Of a stretch of DNA of 7,202 nucleotides, positions 4,996 to 7,202 are shown in pieces; position 1 is the first letter of the stretch; each line of letters starts with the position of its first letter. The notes under the pieces are model-generated. The model saw nothing but the letters and a program-made list of their open reading frames with translations. It was not told the origin of the DNA and made no database searches. This stretch comes from Crenothrix polyspora (lineage in GTDB: Bacteria > Pseudomonadota > Gammaproteobacteria > Methylococcales > Methylomonadaceae), in NCBI GenBank assembly GCA_945903675.1, contig CAMDOP010000166.1, positions 1-7,202 on the forward strand, written 5' to 3'. The translations under genes and the position numbers were made by a program.

Positions 4996-6788
4996 TGACG
5001 ACTAACAGTTATTTTCAAATCATTTGTTATATTTCCATCTTACTGCTTTTGGTTAAACCGCTAGGCTGGTATATGGCTAAAGTTTATGAGGATGAGTCGG
5101 TGGGCTTAAACCGCTTATTGGCGCCTGTTGAAACTATGCTTTATCGCTTAAGCGGCGTAAACCCGAAACAAGAAATGCCGTGGACAGATTACGCTATCGC
5201 TATGTTGGTTTTTAACGTTTTAGGAATTCTTTCTGTATATGCATTACAGAGTTTACAAGCTAGCCTGCCTTTTAATCCGCAAAACCTGCCCAACGTCAGC
5301 CCAGATTCGGCCTTCAACACCGCCGTTAGTTTTGCTACCAATACTAATTGGCAGGGCTACAGCGGCGAGACCACTATGAGCTATCTAACCCAGATGTTAG
5401 GCTTGACCGTACAGAATTTTCTTTCTGCTGCAACCGGCATGGCGGCGTTGGTCACCTTGAGCCGTGGCTTTGTTAGACGTAAAGCCGATATGATCGGTAA
5501 TTTCTGGGTCGACCTCACTCGTAGTACCTTATATATCCTGATGCCTCTGTCTTTAATTCTTGCATTGGCGCTAGTGGGTCAAGGCGTAGTGCAGACTTTC
5601 AGTTCTTATCAAACCGTTCCACTGCTTGAAGCGCTTAGTTATGAACAACCTAGTGCAGTGTTGCAAGATGTTTCAGGCAAGCCAGTTATGGCGTCGGCCG
5701 TAACAAAAGAGCAAGTCGTGGCGGTAGGCCCTGCCGCATCTCAGGTGGCAATTAAACAACTCGGCACCAACGGTGGCGGTTTTTTTAATGTCAATTCAGC
5801 CCATCCCTTAGAAAACCCCACACCTTTAAGTAACTTTTTAGAAATGCTGGCGATCTTACTTATCCCTGCGGCACTTTGCTACACCTTCGGTATGATGGTG
5901 GGCGACACTCGGCAAGGCTGGGCGATACTGGCGGCAATGACACTGATTTTTGTCACGCTGATTTTTGTTACGGTATCGGCAGAACAAAGCGGCAATCCTG
6001 CATTAGCTACATTAAGTGTTGATCAGTCCGCAAACGTCAGCCAGTCTGGTGGCAACATGGAAGGTAAGGAAACTCGGTTTGGCATTACCAACTCCGCGCT
6101 CTGGGCCGTCGCTACCACAGCGGCTTCCAATGGTTCGGTTAATGCCATGCATGATTCTTTTACGCCTCTCGGCGGCATGGTGAGTATGTGGCTGATGCAA
6201 CTGGGCGAAGTTGTCTTTGGCGGTGTCGGCTCAGGGCTATACGGCATGATTATGTTTGCAATCGTCGCGGTATTTGTGTCCGGTTTAATGATAGGTCGCA
6301 CCCCCGAATATTTAGGTAAAAAGATTGAGGCCTACGAAATGAAAATGGCCGCCATCGTTATTTTGATTCCGCCACTGATGGTTTTAGGTGGAACCGCGCT
6401 TGCTGTCATGATGGCTGCAGGCAAGGCATCTATTTTCAATCCAGGAGCGCACGGTTTCAGTGAAGTGCTGTATGCGTTCTCATCGGCAGGCAACAATAAC
6501 GGCAGTGCCTTTGGTGGACTCTCAGCTAATACCCCGTTCTATAACGGCCTGTTAGGATTAATAATGCTGTTTTCTCGCTATTGGCTGGCAGTGCCGGTAC
6601 TGGCTATCGCAGGCTCCCTTGCTGCAAAGAAGATCGTACCGGTAGGACCTGGTACGTTGCCAACACATACGCCGCTGTTTATAGCGTTATTGATAGGCAT
6701 CGTGCTTTTGGTGGGTGAGTTGACATTTGTCCCTGCTCTAGCCTTGGGGCCTGTGGTCGAACATCTACAAATGCTAGGCATTAAATAA
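4995..6788 (+). CDS. kdpA: KdpA, K+-binding channel-like subunit of the Kdp ATPase
   Basis: KdpA is the polytopic subunit (about 10 membrane segments) that selects and takes up K+ in the KdpFABC pump, which scavenges K+ at very low external concentration. All four selectivity-filter repeats are present: TNTNWQGYSGE (115-125), LGTNGGGFFN (256-265), TTAASNGSVNAMHD (374-387) and SSAGNNNGSAF (496-506). The signature GRTPEYLGKKIE (434-445) and the C-terminal ALALGPVVEH also fit. No filter glycine is lost, so it should be functional. At 597 residues it is longer than E. coli's 557, partly from extra loop sequence at about 205-245 and near 330-355. The start is ATG 4995, overlapping the kdpF stop as TGATG with GGAG at 4983-4986; a TTG directly before it (4992) is less likely. 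kdpB, normally next, is not reached: a palindromic repeat and MITE copy 2 follow. Confidence 0.97.
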   Translation: MTTNSYFQIICYISILLLLVKPLGWYMAKVYEDESVGLNRLLAPVETMLYRLSGVNPKQEMPWTDYAIAMLVFNVLGILSVYALQSLQASLPFNPQNLPNVSPDSAFNTAVSFATNTNWQGYSGETTMSYLTQMLGLTVQNFLSAATGMAALVTLSRGFVRRKADMIGNFWVDLTRSTLYILMPLSLILALALVGQGVVQTFSSYQTVPLLEALSYEQPSAVLQDVSGKPVMASAVTKEQVVAVGPAASQVAIKQLGTNGGGFFNVNSAHPLENPTPLSNFLEMLAILLIPAALCYTFGMMVGDTRQGWAILAAMTLIFVTLIFVTVSAEQSGNPALATLSVDQSANVSQSGGNMEGKETRFGITNSALWAVATTAASNGSVNAMHDSFTPLGGMVSMWLMQLGEVVFGGVGSGLYGMIMFAIVAVFVSGLMIGRTPEYLGKKIEAYEMKMAAIVILIPPLMVLGGTALAVMMAAGKASIFNPGAHGFSEVLYAFSSAGNNNGSAFGGLSANTPFYNGLLGLIMLFSRYWLAVPVLAIAGSLAAKKIVPVGPGTLPTHTPLFIALLIGIVLLVGELTFVPALALGPVVEHLQMLGIK

Positions 6789-6829
6789 TGAGTTTTTCGC
6801 AGTAAATTAGGTGTTGTGGTGATAAATGG

Positions 6830-6853
6830 TAGGGGCGTATTGCATACGCCCTA
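6830..6853. repeat. Palindromic intergenic repeat after kdpA
   Basis: GGGCGTAT (6833-6840) pairs with ATACGCCC (6844-6851) across TGC, and TAG/TA outside extends the stem with one bulged G. No T-run follows. It resembles the TAGGGGCGTATTGCATACGCCC-type repeat found between genes in many bacteria (from memory). It may mark the 3' boundary of an RNA segment or protect kdpA mRNA. Confidence 0.55.
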
Positions 6854-6881
6854 TTAAATGCACTTCATTACTTCAATACTT

Positions 6882-7197
6882 AAATGATGTTAAGCAGCCA
6901 TTCAGCGATTTATAAAAAACAAATAATGAGATCGCTATCGCGACGGTTGTTTTAATCGGGTATTCGCACCCGAAGGCGAGATACTTTCTTTTGCTCCGCC
7001 AAAAGAAAGTATCCAAAGAAAAGGCGGCTCGATTGCCGCTGCTTCCTGCGCTACTCGGTTTTGTCGGGGGTCGGTAGAGAGGGCTTCCTGCCCTCCTAAC
7101 GACGCGCGGCATCCATGCCGCGCCCCTTCGGGCTTATCCCAACAAAACCTGCGGTGCTCAGCGCGGCAAACGAGAATAAAAGTCCGTAACTACTTTA
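6882..7197 (-). mobile_element. MITE-like non-autonomous element, copy 2 (inverted)
   Basis: The - strand repeats copy 1 almost end to end. Identical blocks pair 6952-6994 with 4267-4309 (43 bases) and 7004-7040 with 4221-4257 (37 bases), and the CGCGGCATCCATGCCGCG hairpin (7105-7122) is shared. The outer ends have decayed: AAATGATGTTAAG (6882-6894) keeps most of the terminal repeat, while the other end keeps only CGTAAC (7185-7190) before diverging, so the 7197 boundary is an estimate. Hairpins persist, including a 14-bp stem GATACTTTCTTTTG/CAAAAGAAAGTATC (6980-7013), longer than in copy 1. It starts 94 bases after kdpA, where kdpB would normally begin. The open frame at 6873-7112 follows these repeats and is not a gene. 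Confidence 0.85.
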
Positions 7198-7202
7198 TTC
7201 CA

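Noticed and set aside
6012..6301. - strand frames antisense to kdpA
   Set aside because: kdpA is certain in this region, and these frames are by-products of its codon usage.
6873..7112. 79-residue - strand frame in the second repeat
   Set aside because: It runs through the same hairpin repeats and its protein resembles the spurious frames of copy 1 rather than a known family.
4056..7197. CRISPR array or composite insertion sequence with a transposase
   Set aside because: There are only two long repeats, inverted and 2.5 kb apart with ordinary genes between, and no transposase or cas gene is present.

Overview
This window looks like chromosomal DNA from a proteobacterium, most probably a gammaproteobacterium. 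The genes are A/T-leaning, Shine-Dalgarno sites are purine-rich, and between genes there are scattered GC-rich palindromic repeats and a structured ~320-bp repeat. The mix of rubredoxin, a Kdp potassium ATPase and an unusual pyruvate-kinase homologue suggests, without proving, an environmental lineage such as a methanotroph.

Layout. Positions 1-98 hold the last 31 codons of an unidentified + strand gene, closed by a strong hairpin terminator (117-147). Convergent to it, on the - strand, is a 434-residue ATP-grasp-like protein (162-1466). The next 313 bp carry outward-facing candidate promoters and a 22-bp dyad. They are followed by a 65-residue cysteine-rich metal-binding protein (1780-1977) and a 626-residue divergent pyruvate-kinase homologue (2109-3989). 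After a small palindromic repeat comes the first copy of a MITE-like element (4056-4376) with clear terminal inverted repeats. Then come a rubredoxin gene on the - strand (4404-4574), an intergenic region with a candidate KdpE site, and three tightly overlapping + strand genes: a 30-residue membrane microprotein, kdpF and kdpA (4817-6788). A second, inverted copy of the MITE-like element (about 6882-7197) follows kdpA.

How it works together. KdpF and KdpA are membrane subunits of the high-affinity K+-importing P-type ATPase. ATGA and TGATG overlaps show that the microprotein, kdpF and kdpA are translationally coupled. kdpB and kdpC are not in the window; if they follow, a MITE copy lies inside the operon between kdpA and kdpB. 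The two MITE copies bracket the rubredoxin/kdp segment as a large inverted repeat.

The points most worth a second look are the MITE-like family and its RNA-like folding (GGA-loop hairpins, competing stems, one compensatory base-pair change), the unannotated microprotein ahead of kdpF, and the rearranged pyruvate-kinase homologue, which has an extra N-terminal region, an enlarged B domain, no C-terminal domain and altered active-site loops.
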